Shown here: positions 1 to 6,432 of the stretch, piece after piece
Numbering within the stretch: position 1 is the stretch's first letter
How the letters are laid out: each line of letters begins with the position of its first letter
Assembly: GCA_044356835.1 (NCBI GenBank)
Contig: JBIKVK010000166.1
Location: 1 to 7,387, forward strand
Direction: 5' to 3'
DNA: 7,387 nt
Source: SYIM01 sp044356835
Lineage (GTDB): Bacteria > Pseudomonadota > Gammaproteobacteria > Burkholderiales > Burkholderiaceae_E
The notes under the pieces: generated by a model
What the model was told of the DNA's origin: nothing
Database searches by the model: none
Seen by the model: the letters and a program-made list of their open reading frames with translations, nothing else
Position numbers and translations under genes: made by a program

Positions 1-300
1 CGACCGAGTCCCCGGCAGTCCGACGTCATGATCGTCGCAGGCACGCTCTGTAACAAGATGGCGCCGGCGTTGCGCAAGGTCTATGACCAGATGGCCGAGC
101 CGCGCTGGGTCATTTCCATGGGGTCGTGCGCCAATGGGGGCGGTTATTACCACTATTCCTATTCTGTGGTGCGCGGCTGCGACCGTATCGTTCCGGTGGA
201 TGTCTACGTTCCAGGTTGCCCCCCCACCGCAGAGGCGCTGATGTACGGCATCCTGCAATTGCAGCGCAAGATCAAGCGCACTTCTACGATTGCCCGCTAA
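1..300 (+). CDS. nuoB: NADH-quinone oxidoreductase subunit B, 3' part (5' end outside window)
   Basis: The reading frame is open from base 1 and ends with TAA at 298-300, giving the last 99 residues of NuoB. This peripheral-arm subunit carries the [4Fe-4S] cluster N2, the last electron carrier before quinone. The family signature GCDRIVPVDVYVPGCPP spans visible residues 59-75. Two of the four N2 cysteines are visible: residue 43 in GSCANGGG and residue 73 in PGCPPT. The adjacent Cys-Cys pair that supplies the other two lies upstream of the window. RPSPRQSDVM at the very start is the usual NuoB sequence preceding the IVAGT strand, so roughly the first 60 residues are missing. The C-terminus ends in TSTIAR, as is common in beta- and alphaproteobacterial NuoB. 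It is the first visible gene of the operon, 28 bases before nuoC. Identification is secure; the missing 5' end is simply the window edge. Confidence 0.97.
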   Translation, partial: RPSPRQSDVMIVAGTLCNKMAPALRKVYDQMAEPRWVISMGSCANGGGYYHYSYSVVRGCDRIVPVDVYVPGCPPTAEALMYGILQLQRKIKRTSTIAR

Positions 301-328
301 AACCGGCCTTCAAGACTCCACATCCCAC

Positions 329-925
329 ATGACCCGCATCGAACGCCTCAAGTCTGCCATCGAGACCGCCCTCGGCGAGCGGGTGGCAGCACTCGACGAG
401 CACCTTGGCGAACTGACCCTGCGCGTCGCGCCCGCGCACTATCTCGAGGCCTGTCGCTTGTTGCGGGACGACCCTGGCCTGTCCTTCGAGACGCTCATCG
501 ACCTGTGCGGCATGGACTACAGCGCGTATCGCGATGGCACCCATGATGGCCCGCGCTTTGCGGCTGTGACCCATCTGCTGTCGCTGTCCCACAATGTCCG
601 CCTGCGCGTACGCGCGTTCTGTAGTGATGACGACTTTCCGGTGTTGCCCTCGCTGATCGAACTGTGGCCCGCCGTGGGCTGGTTTGAGCGCGAGGCCTTC
701 GATCTTTTCGGCATCGTGTTCGAGGGGCATCCCGATTTGCGGCGCATCCTTACCGATTACGGCTTCGTCGGGCACCCCTTTCGCAAGGATTTTCCGGTCT
801 CCGGGCATGTCGAAATGCGCTACGACCCCGAGCAGAAGAGGGTCGTGTATCAACCCGTTTCGATCGAGCCGCGCGAGATCGTGCCCCGCGTCATCCGCGA
901 GGATGGCTATGCTCAGGGCCGCTGA
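329..925 (+). CDS. nuoC: NADH-quinone oxidoreductase subunit C (30 kDa subunit)
   Basis: This encodes a 198-residue NuoC, a cofactor-free peripheral-arm subunit that packs against NuoD in the quinone-reducing module. The complex I 30 kDa signature lies at about residues 119-156: ERE at 120-122, D125, then GHPDLRRILTDYGF and GHPFRKDFP. The length is normal for the stand-alone form; in enterics this domain is fused to NuoD, and here it is not. I chose the ATG at 329 because MTRIERLKSAIETALGE resembles the usual N-terminus of betaproteobacterial NuoC. The frame stays open upstream to a TTG at 290 that would overlap the nuoB end, but the extra 13 residues do not look conserved. No convincing Shine-Dalgarno sequence precedes 329, so translation may depend on coupling to nuoB. 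The stop TGA is at 923-925. Confidence 0.96.
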   Translation: MTRIERLKSAIETALGERVAALDEHLGELTLRVAPAHYLEACRLLRDDPGLSFETLIDLCGMDYSAYRDGTHDGPRFAAVTHLLSLSHNVRLRVRAFCSDDDFPVLPSLIELWPAVGWFEREAFDLFGIVFEGHPDLRRILTDYGFVGHPFRKDFPVSGHVEMRYDPEQKRVVYQPVSIEPREIVPRVIREDGYAQGR

Positions 926-962
926 ATAGGACGCCGGGACGCACGCACGCACCCTTGACACC
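926..962 (+). other. nuoC-nuoD spacer with a short (ACGC)3 tandem repeat
   Basis: This 37-base spacer is the longest non-coding stretch in the window. It contains three tandem copies of ACGC at 939-950, flanked by GGG (936-938) and CCC (952-954) that could pair only weakly. An AGGA at 928-931 is about 31 bases from the nuoD ATG, too far for a normal ribosome-binding site. I see no terminator (no stable stem followed by a T run). A perfect TTGACA at 955-960 has no acceptable -10 partner, so I do not call a promoter. Confidence 0.5.
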
Positions 963-2216
963 ATGGCTGAAATTCGCAACTACACCCTCAACTTTGGTCC
1001 CCAGCATCCGGCTGCGCACGGTGTGCTGCGTCTGGTGCTCGAGTTGGACGGCGAGGTCGTCCAGCGCGCCGATCCGCATATCGGGTTGCTGCACCGCGCC
1101 ACCGAAAAGCTCGCCGAGACCCGCACCTTCATTCAGAGTGTGCCGTACATGGATCGACTCGATTACGTGTCGATGATGTGTAACGAGCACGCCTATGTGA
1201 TGGCGATCGAGAAACTGCTCGGTATCGAGGTGCCGGTGCGGGCCCAATACATCCGGGTGATGTTCGACGAGATGACGCGCATCCTGAATCATCTGCTCTG
1301 GATCGGGGCGCACGGTCTGGACGTCGGCGCGATGGCGGTCTTTCTCTACGCGTTCCGTGAGCGCGAAGACCTCATGGACTGCTATGAGGCCGTGTCCGGC
1401 GCGCGCATGCACGCAGCCTACTATCGACCGGGTGGAGTCTATCGCGACCTGCCCGAGGTCATGCCCCAGCATAAGGCGAGCAAGATCCGCAACGAGGCCG
1501 CAGTGCGCGAGCTCAATCGCAATCGCGAGGGGTCACTGCTCGACTTCATCGAAGACTTCACCCGCCGTTTCCCGGGCTATGTCGACGAATATGAAACCCT
1601 GCTCACCGACAACCGCATCTGGAAGCAGCGGCTCGTCGGGATCGGTGTGGTCGACCCCGATCGTGCCAAGGCGCTGGGTTTTACCGGACCGATGTTGCGC
1701 GGTTCGGGCGTCGAGTGGGATCTGCGCAAGAAGCAGCCCTACGAGGTGTATGACCAGCTGGATTTCGATATTCCGGTCGGACGTAACGGCGACAGCTACG
1801 ACCGCTACCTGGTTCGGGTCGAAGAGATGCGGCAAAGCAACCACATCATCCGGCAATGCATCGATTGGCTGCGTGCTCATCCGGGTCCGGTGATGACAGA
1901 CAGCCACAAGGTTGCGCCCCCGTCCCGGGTGGACATGAAATCCAATATGGAAGAGCTGATCCATCACTTCAAACTCTTTACCGAGGGCTTTCACGTCCCC
2001 GAGGGCGAGGCTTATGCGGCGGTCGAACACCCGAAGGGCGAGTTCGGCATCTATCTCGTGTCCGATGGCGCAAACAAGCCCTATCGTCTCAAGATCCGGG
2101 CCCCGGGTTTCGTGCATCTGCAGGCGCTCGACGAGATGGCTCGCGGACACATGATTGCCGACGTCGTCACCCTGATCGGCACGCAGGACATTGTTTTCGG
2201 GGAGATCGATCGATGA
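963..2216 (+). CDS. nuoD: NADH-quinone oxidoreductase subunit D (49 kDa subunit)
   Basis: This encodes a full-length, 417-residue NuoD, the hydrogenase-large-subunit homologue that forms the quinone head-group site together with NuoB. The N-terminal loop FGPQHPAAHG is at residues 11-20. The 49 kDa signature LHRATEKL is at 43-50; alanine in place of the glycine of LHRGTEKL is a variant I recall from betaproteobacteria. RLDYVSMMCNEHAY follows at 65-78. By alignment from memory with the mitochondrial 49 kDa subunit, His19 and Tyr68 are the two residues that contact the quinone head group. The C-terminus GTQDIVFGEIDR (406-417) is typical of the family. There is no nickel-binding cysteine set, as expected for the complex I form. 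The ATG at 963 gives MAEIRNYTLNFGPQHP, the normal N-terminus, although no nearby Shine-Dalgarno sequence is visible. Its last bases overlap the nuoE start in ATGA. Confidence 0.98.
   Translation: MAEIRNYTLNFGPQHPAAHGVLRLVLELDGEVVQRADPHIGLLHRATEKLAETRTFIQSVPYMDRLDYVSMMCNEHAYVMAIEKLLGIEVPVRAQYIRVMFDEMTRILNHLLWIGAHGLDVGAMAVFLYAFREREDLMDCYEAVSGARMHAAYYRPGGVYRDLPEVMPQHKASKIRNEAAVRELNRNREGSLLDFIEDFTRRFPGYVDEYETLLTDNRIWKQRLVGIGVVDPDRAKALGFTGPMLRGSGVEWDLRKKQPYEVYDQLDFDIPVGRNGDSYDRYLVRVEEMRQSNHIIRQCIDWLRAHPGPVMTDSHKVAPPSRVDMKSNMEELIHHFKLFTEGFHVPEGEAYAAVEHPKGEFGIYLVSDGANKPYRLKIRAPGFVHLQALDEMARGHMIADVVTLIGTQDIVFGEIDR
2199..2204 (+). promoter_or_regulatory. Shine-Dalgarno sequence of nuoE
   Basis: GGGGAG lies within the last codons of nuoD, 8 bases before the nuoE ATG at 2213. 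It supports that start within a frame that is open far upstream (from about 1856), and it makes reinitiation across the ATGA overlap plausible. The spacing bases and start codon form a 10-base palindrome, ATCGATCGAT (2205-2214). Confidence 0.7.
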
Positions 2217-2725
2217 GCGCGGTGCCCGATCAAGCGCCCTTCGCGCTCTCCGCAGAGTCTGAGGCCAAAGTCGCCCGCGAGGTGGCCAAGTACCCGGCCG
2301 ACCAGAAGCAGTCGGCCGTGATGGCCGCCCTCACGATTGCACAGGATCAACACGGTTGGGTGTCGCCCGAGGTGATCGAAGCGGTTGCGGCTCGTTTGTC
2401 CATGCCCCCGATCGCGGTGCATGAGGTCGCCACCTTCTACAACATGTACGACACGCGTCCGGTCGGTCGGTTCAAGATCGCGATCTGCACCTGTTTGCCG
2501 TGTGCGCTGCGCGATGGTGCCAAGGCCGGCGAATACCTCAAGACCCAACTCGGCATCGACTACAACGAGACCACGCCCGACGGCCGCTTCACGCTCAAGG
2601 AAAGCGAGTGCCAGGGAGCCTGCGGTGACGCGCCGGTGCTGATCGTCAACAACAAGCGCATGTGCAGCTTCATGAGCAATGAGCGGCTCGATGCGCTGAT
2701 CGATGAGTTGAAGGCTCAGGACTGA
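2213..2725 (+). CDS. nuoE: NADH-quinone oxidoreductase subunit E (24 kDa, [2Fe-2S] N1a)
   Basis: This encodes a 170-residue NuoE, a thioredoxin-fold ferredoxin that binds the [2Fe-2S] cluster N1a beside the FMN subunit NuoF in the NADH-oxidising module. The helical N-terminal part includes YPADQKQSAVMAALTIAQ and the conserved VHEVATFYNMY (69-79). The four cluster ligands follow the family pattern C-x4-C and C-x3-C: Cys92 and Cys97 (CTCLPC), then Cys133 and Cys137 (ECQGAC). A fifth cysteine, Cys94, sits between the first two where many homologues have Asn or Thr; it is not an expected ligand. The frame is open well upstream inside nuoD, so the start is decided by the ATGA overlap with the nuoD stop, the GGGGAG site 8 bases upstream and the normal family length. 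It ends 5 bases before nuoF. Confidence 0.97.
   Translation: MSAVPDQAPFALSAESEAKVAREVAKYPADQKQSAVMAALTIAQDQHGWVSPEVIEAVAARLSMPPIAVHEVATFYNMYDTRPVGRFKIAICTCLPCALRDGAKAGEYLKTQLGIDYNETTPDGRFTLKESECQGACGDAPVLIVNNKRMCSFMSNERLDALIDELKAQD
2718..2721 (+). promoter_or_regulatory. Shine-Dalgarno sequence of nuoF
   Basis: AGGA overlaps the last sense codons of nuoE and lies 9 bases before the nuoF ATG at 2731. The match is short but the spacing is good. The stop codon of nuoE (2723-2725) falls between this site and the start, which suggests translational coupling. Confidence 0.55.
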
Positions 2726-2730
2726 ACGCC

Positions 2731-4068
2731 ATGGGAGCGCCCGACCTCTTGATCGATGCCCGTGTGCAGGAAACCTGCTTCCACGGCCGGCATATCAGCC
2801 CTCAGATCCTCGCAGGGCTGTCCTCGCCCGATGGCTGGCACCTGCGCGACTATGAGGCGCGGGATGGTTACAAGGCCTTGCGGCGCATCCTTACCGAGGG
2901 GCTCACCCCCGATCAGGTGATCGCCGAGATCAAGGCCTCGGGTCTGCGCGGCCGGGGCGGGGCGGGATTCCCGACCGGACTCAAATGGAGCTTCATGCCC
3001 AAGCAGTACACGGGTCAGAAGTACCTGGTCTGCAACTCCGACGAGGGCGAGCCGGGCACTTTCAAGGATCGGGACATCCTGCGCTACAACCCTCATATCG
3101 TCATCGAGGGTATGGCCATCGCCGCGTATGCGATGGGCATCAGCGTGGCCTACAACTACATTCACGGTGAAATTTTCTCCGTCTATGAGCGCTTCGAGGC
3201 TGCCCTCGAAGAGGCCCGGGCGGCGGGCTACCTCGGCGACAACATTCTGGGATCGGGCTTCTCGTTTCAGCTCCACGCCTTTCACGGTTTCGGCGCCTAC
3301 ATCTGCGGGGAAGAAACCGCGCTGCTCGAGTCGCTCGAGGGCAAGAAGGGCCAGCCCCGTTTCAAGCCGCCGTTTCCCGCCAGCTTTGGCCTGTATGGCA
3401 AGCCCACCACCATCAACAACACCGAGACCTTCGCTGCGGTACCATGGATCATCCGCAATGGCGGTCAGCAGTACCTCGAGATCGGCAAGCCCAACAACGG
3501 CGGCACCAAAGTCTTCTCGATTTCGGGTGATGTCGAGCGCCCGGGTAACTACGAGATCCCGCTGGGGACCCCCTTTGCCAAGTTGCTCGAACTGGCCGGC
3601 GGTGTGCGCGGCGGGCGCAAGCTCAAGATGGTCATTCCCGGGGGTTCGTCGATGCCGGTGTTGCCCGCCGAGATCATGATGGCCACCGACATGGATTACG
3701 ACTCCATCGCCAAGGCCGGCTCGATGCTCGGCTCCGGCGCGGTGATCGTCATGGATGAGACCCGGTGCGCGGTGAAGTCGCTGCTGCGGTTGTCCTACTT
3801 CTACTACGAGGAATCCTGCGGCCAGTGCACACCGTGTCGCGAGGGCACGGGTTGGTTGTGGCGCCTGGTGCACCGCATCGAACATGGTGAGGGCACGATG
3901 GCCGATCTCGATGAGCTCAACCGCATTGCCGACAACATCCAGGGCCGCACCATCTGCGCGCTGGGCGATGCGGCCGCCATGCCGGTTCGGGCGTTTCTCA
4001 AGCATTATCGGGACGAATTTGCCTGGCACGTGGAACACCGCCGGTGCATGGTCCCCACCTATCTGTGA
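2731..4068 (+). CDS. nuoF: NADH-quinone oxidoreductase subunit F (51 kDa, NADH/FMN/N3)
   Basis: This encodes a 445-residue NuoF, the catalytic subunit that binds NADH and FMN and passes electrons through the [4Fe-4S] cluster N3. The nucleotide/FMN-binding glycine-rich loop GRGGAGFPTG is at residues 74-83, followed by CNSDEGEPGTFKDRD (101-115). The first 51 kDa signature, GFGAYICGEETALLES, is at 186-201. The second, ESCGQCTPCREG, is at 361-372. N3 ligands are Cys363, Cys366, Cys369 and Cys409 (TICALGD). The protein ends in HRRCMVPTYL, a tail I recall from betaproteobacterial NuoF. The N-terminus MGAPDLLIDARVQETCFHGRH appears about 10 residues longer than some relatives that begin near the CFHGRH segment, but no better start lies downstream. 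It sits 5 bases after nuoE and 15 bases before nuoG. Confidence 0.98.
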   Translation: MGAPDLLIDARVQETCFHGRHISPQILAGLSSPDGWHLRDYEARDGYKALRRILTEGLTPDQVIAEIKASGLRGRGGAGFPTGLKWSFMPKQYTGQKYLVCNSDEGEPGTFKDRDILRYNPHIVIEGMAIAAYAMGISVAYNYIHGEIFSVYERFEAALEEARAAGYLGDNILGSGFSFQLHAFHGFGAYICGEETALLESLEGKKGQPRFKPPFPASFGLYGKPTTINNTETFAAVPWIIRNGGQQYLEIGKPNNGGTKVFSISGDVERPGNYEIPLGTPFAKLLELAGGVRGGRKLKMVIPGGSSMPVLPAEIMMATDMDYDSIAKAGSMLGSGAVIVMDETRCAVKSLLRLSYFYYEESCGQCTPCREGTGWLWRLVHRIEHGEGTMADLDELNRIADNIQGRTICALGDAAAMPVRAFLKHYRDEFAWHVEHRRCMVPTYL

Positions 4069-4070
4069 GC

Positions 4071-4074
4071 AGGA
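4071..4074 (+). promoter_or_regulatory. Shine-Dalgarno sequence of nuoG
   Basis: AGGA lies in the 15-base nuoF-nuoG spacer, 9 bases before the nuoG ATG at 4084. It supports this start, as does the immediate onset of the ferredoxin-like domain in the translation. Confidence 0.65.
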
Positions 4075-4083
4075 CGAGCGAGC

Positions 4084-6432
4084 ATGGTCGAGCTTGAAAT
4101 CGATGGTCACAAGGTCGAGGTGCCGCCCGGCAGCATGGTGATGCACGCGGCCGAAAAGCTCGGTCTGTTCGTACCGCACTTCTGCTACCACAAGAAGCTC
4201 TCGATCGCGGCCAATTGCCGGATGTGCCTGGTCGACGTCGAAAAGGCACCCAAGCCCTTGCCCGCCTGTGCCACTCCGGTGGCGCCGGGCATGAAGGTGC
4301 AGACCCGCTCGGCTCGGGCGATCGCCGCTCAAAAAGGGGTGATGGAGTTTCTGCTGATCAACCACCCGCTCGACTGTCCGATCTGTGATCAGGGCGGCGA
4401 GTGTCAGTTGCAGGATCTGGCGGTGGGTTACGGGGGCTCAGCCTCCCACTACCGCGAAGAAAAGCGGGTGGTCTTCCACAAGCCGATGGGCCCGCTGATC
4501 TCCGCCGAAGAGATGAGCCGCTGCATTCATTGCACCCGCTGCGTGCGTTTCGGCCAAGAGGTCGCGGGCGTGATGGAACTCGGCATGGCGGGGCGGGGCG
4601 AGCATTCCGAGATCATGAGTTTCGTCGGGCGCTCGGTCGATTCCGAGCTCTCGGGCAATATGATCGACGTCTGCCCCGTGGGTGCGCTGACCAGCAAGCC
4701 CTTCCGCTACAGTGCCCGAACCTGGGAACTCGCCCGCCGCAAGACCGTCTCGCCGCACGATTCGCTCGGGGCCAACCTTGTCGTGCAGGTCAAGTCTGAC
4801 CGCGTCATGCGAGTCGTGCCGCACGAAAACGAAGCCGTCAACGAATGCTGGATCTCCGACCGCGACCGCTTTTCCTACGAGGGTTTGAACGCGCCGGATC
4901 GGCTTCTCGAGCCCATGATCCGGCAGGCCGGGCAGTGGCAGACGGTCGACTGGTCGACCGCCATTGAATACGCCGCGCATGCGCTGACCCGGGTTCGTGA
5001 TGACCGGGGTGGCGCCATGATCGGCGCTCTTGGGTCGGGTCAGAGCACCGTCGAGGAAAGCCATTTGCTGAGCCGGCTCGTGCGCGGGCTGGGCAGTGAC
5101 AATATCGATTTTCGTCTGCGTCAGCTGGATGCGTCGGCTGATGCCCACCGGGCGGGCGTGCCCTGGCTGGGGATGCCGGTGGCCGATCTCGCCAAACTCG
5201 ATCGGGCGCTCATCATCGGCTCGTTCTTGCGCAAGGACCACCCGCTGATGGCGGCCCGCATACGTCAGGCGGTCAAGCGCGGTGCGCGCGTGGCCGTCGT
5301 CCACGGCGCCGACGACGATCTGCTGATGCCCGTGCGTGCGCGTGCCATCGTCGCGCCCTCGCGTTGGGAAACGACACTCGCCGAAATTCTCGTTGCGCTT
5401 CTGCGATCCCGCGGCGAGGCCGTGCCCTCCGCGCTCGCTGCGGTCGAGCCGTCAGCAGCGGCCTCCTCGATCGCCGTTGAGCTCGCCTCCGGCGAGCGCA
5501 AGGCCGTGCTGCTGGGCATGGCGGTATCGCAGCACCCGGAACAGGCGCGCCTGCTGCGGCTGGCTCAAGCGATCGCCCAGGCCTGTGGTGCGACGCTTGG
5601 CCATCTGGGCGAGTCCGCCAACGCGGTGGGCGCTGTGCTGGCCGGTGCGGTCCCGCAAGCAGGCGGGCTGAACGCTCGAGCCATGGTGGAGGCCCCGCGC
5701 GCCCTGTATGTACTCCTCAACAATGAACCCTCACTGGACCACGCCCTGCCGGCTGCAGCGCGCGCCGCACTCGCTGCGGCGGATTCGGTGATCGCCCTCA
5801 CGGCCTATCGTTCTGACGAGCTGCTCGAGCAGGCAGACTGCTTGCTGCCCATCACGCCGTTCACTGAAACCGCGGGCAGTTTCGTCAATGCCGAGGGCAT
5901 CCTGCAGTCCTTTACCGCGGTGGTGCGTGCGGCCGGCCAAAGTCGTCCGGCCTGGAAAGTCCTCCGGGTGCTGGGTGACCTGGCCGGTGTGAGCGGCATG
6001 GCCTTTGACAGCGTGGACGAAGTGCGGGCTGCAGCGCTGCCAGAAGGCTGGGCCGCCCGGCTCGACAACCGTATTCAGGGCGACCTCCAGGCGCCCCTTC
6101 TGTCTCATGCCGGTGGGCTCGAGCGCCTGTCCGAGGTCCCCATCTATTTCTCGGATCCGATCGTGCGGCGCGCCGCGAGCCTGCAGGCCACGCGCGACGC
6201 GCGAGCCCCGCGAGCGCGGCTCAATGCCCGCACCCTCGCGCAGGCGGGTCTTCAAGGCGCAGCCTCCATCCGCGTGGCCCAGTCCCACGGCGCTTGGTCG
6301 GGCAGCGTCGATCTCCCGGTCGAACTCGATGAGGGCGTGGCCGATGGCGTGGTGCGTATCGCCGCGGCCCATGCTCTCACTGCCGTTCTGCCCGCTCCGG
6401 CCGGTGCGCTCTCGATCGGGGAGGCGCGCTGA
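4084..6432 (+). CDS. nuoG: NADH-quinone oxidoreductase subunit G (75 kDa, N1b/N4/N5)
   Basis: This encodes a 782-residue NuoG, the largest peripheral-arm subunit, which carries electrons from NuoF toward the connecting module. An N-terminal 2Fe-2S ferredoxin domain holds N1b with Cys34, Cys45, Cys48 and Cys62. The next segment supplies N5 with His94, Cys98, Cys101 and Cys107. N4 is bound by Cys147, Cys150, Cys153 and Cys197 (DVCPVGAL). From about residue 215 comes a degenerate molybdopterin-oxidoreductase-like domain with no cofactor expected. The extra N7 cluster site found in E. coli and Thermus is missing: the region reads TVSPHDSLGAN (221-231) and WISDRDRF (256-263), without the cysteines. 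Cys255 is nearby but not at the ligand position. The C-terminal part (about 430-782) is alanine-rich and less conserved, yet keeps NNEPSLDH and GSFVNAEGILQSF. The length is shorter than E. coli NuoG (about 900) and normal for the mitochondria-like form. It overlaps nuoH by one base. Confidence 0.97.
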   Translation: MVELEIDGHKVEVPPGSMVMHAAEKLGLFVPHFCYHKKLSIAANCRMCLVDVEKAPKPLPACATPVAPGMKVQTRSARAIAAQKGVMEFLLINHPLDCPICDQGGECQLQDLAVGYGGSASHYREEKRVVFHKPMGPLISAEEMSRCIHCTRCVRFGQEVAGVMELGMAGRGEHSEIMSFVGRSVDSELSGNMIDVCPVGALTSKPFRYSARTWELARRKTVSPHDSLGANLVVQVKSDRVMRVVPHENEAVNECWISDRDRFSYEGLNAPDRLLEPMIRQAGQWQTVDWSTAIEYAAHALTRVRDDRGGAMIGALGSGQSTVEESHLLSRLVRGLGSDNIDFRLRQLDASADAHRAGVPWLGMPVADLAKLDRALIIGSFLRKDHPLMAARIRQAVKRGARVAVVHGADDDLLMPVRARAIVAPSRWETTLAEILVALLRSRGEAVPSALAAVEPSAAASSIAVELASGERKAVLLGMAVSQHPEQARLLRLAQAIAQACGATLGHLGESANAVGAVLAGAVPQAGGLNARAMVEAPRALYVLLNNEPSLDHALPAAARAALAAADSVIALTAYRSDELLEQADCLLPITPFTETAGSFVNAEGILQSFTAVVRAAGQSRPAWKVLRVLGDLAGVSGMAFDSVDEVRAAALPEGWAARLDNRIQGDLQAPLLSHAGGLERLSEVPIYFSDPIVRRAASLQATRDARAPRARLNARTLAQAGLQGAASIRVAQSHGAWSGSVDLPVELDEGVADGVVRIAAAHALTAVLPAPAGALSIGEAR
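6418..6424 (+). promoter_or_regulatory. Shine-Dalgarno sequence of nuoH
   Basis: GGGGAGG, inside the final codons of nuoG, is the strongest ribosome-binding site in the window, 7 bases before the nuoH ATG at 6432. It fixes the nuoH start in the TGATG overlap and suggests high or independent initiation of this first membrane subunit. Confidence 0.75.

Noticed and set aside
290..328. TTG at 290 as an upstream start of nuoC, overlapping the end of nuoB.
   Set aside because: It has no ribosome-binding site and adds 13 residues that do not resemble known NuoC N-termini; the ATG at 329 gives the normal length.
955..960. Perfect TTGACA -35 hexamer just before nuoD.
   Set aside because: At 16-18 base spacing the candidate -10 hexamers (CAACTA, AACTAC, ACTACA) match TATAAT poorly, and transcription would begin inside nuoD after its start codon.
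2716..4365. A 549-codon open frame on the minus strand, antisense to nuoF and the start of nuoG.
   Set aside because: It lies entirely opposite well-identified conserved genes, its translation shows no recognisable domain and is His/Gly/Arg/Asp-rich as expected from reverse-reading GC-rich codons, and no ribosome-binding site or promoter was seen. Long antisense frames are common in GC-rich coding DNA.
4438..5304. A 288-codon minus-strand open frame opposite nuoG, and other antisense frames of 150-230 codons opposite nuoC, nuoD and nuoG.
   Set aside because: They are shadow frames with low-complexity, domain-free translations, fully covered by real genes on the + strand.
6203..6222. Inverted repeat GAGCC...GGCTC near the 3' end of nuoG, resembling a terminator stem.
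   Set aside because: The stem is 5 bases, there is no following T run, and it lies within codons of nuoG more than 200 bases before its stop. It is probably chance in GC-rich sequence.
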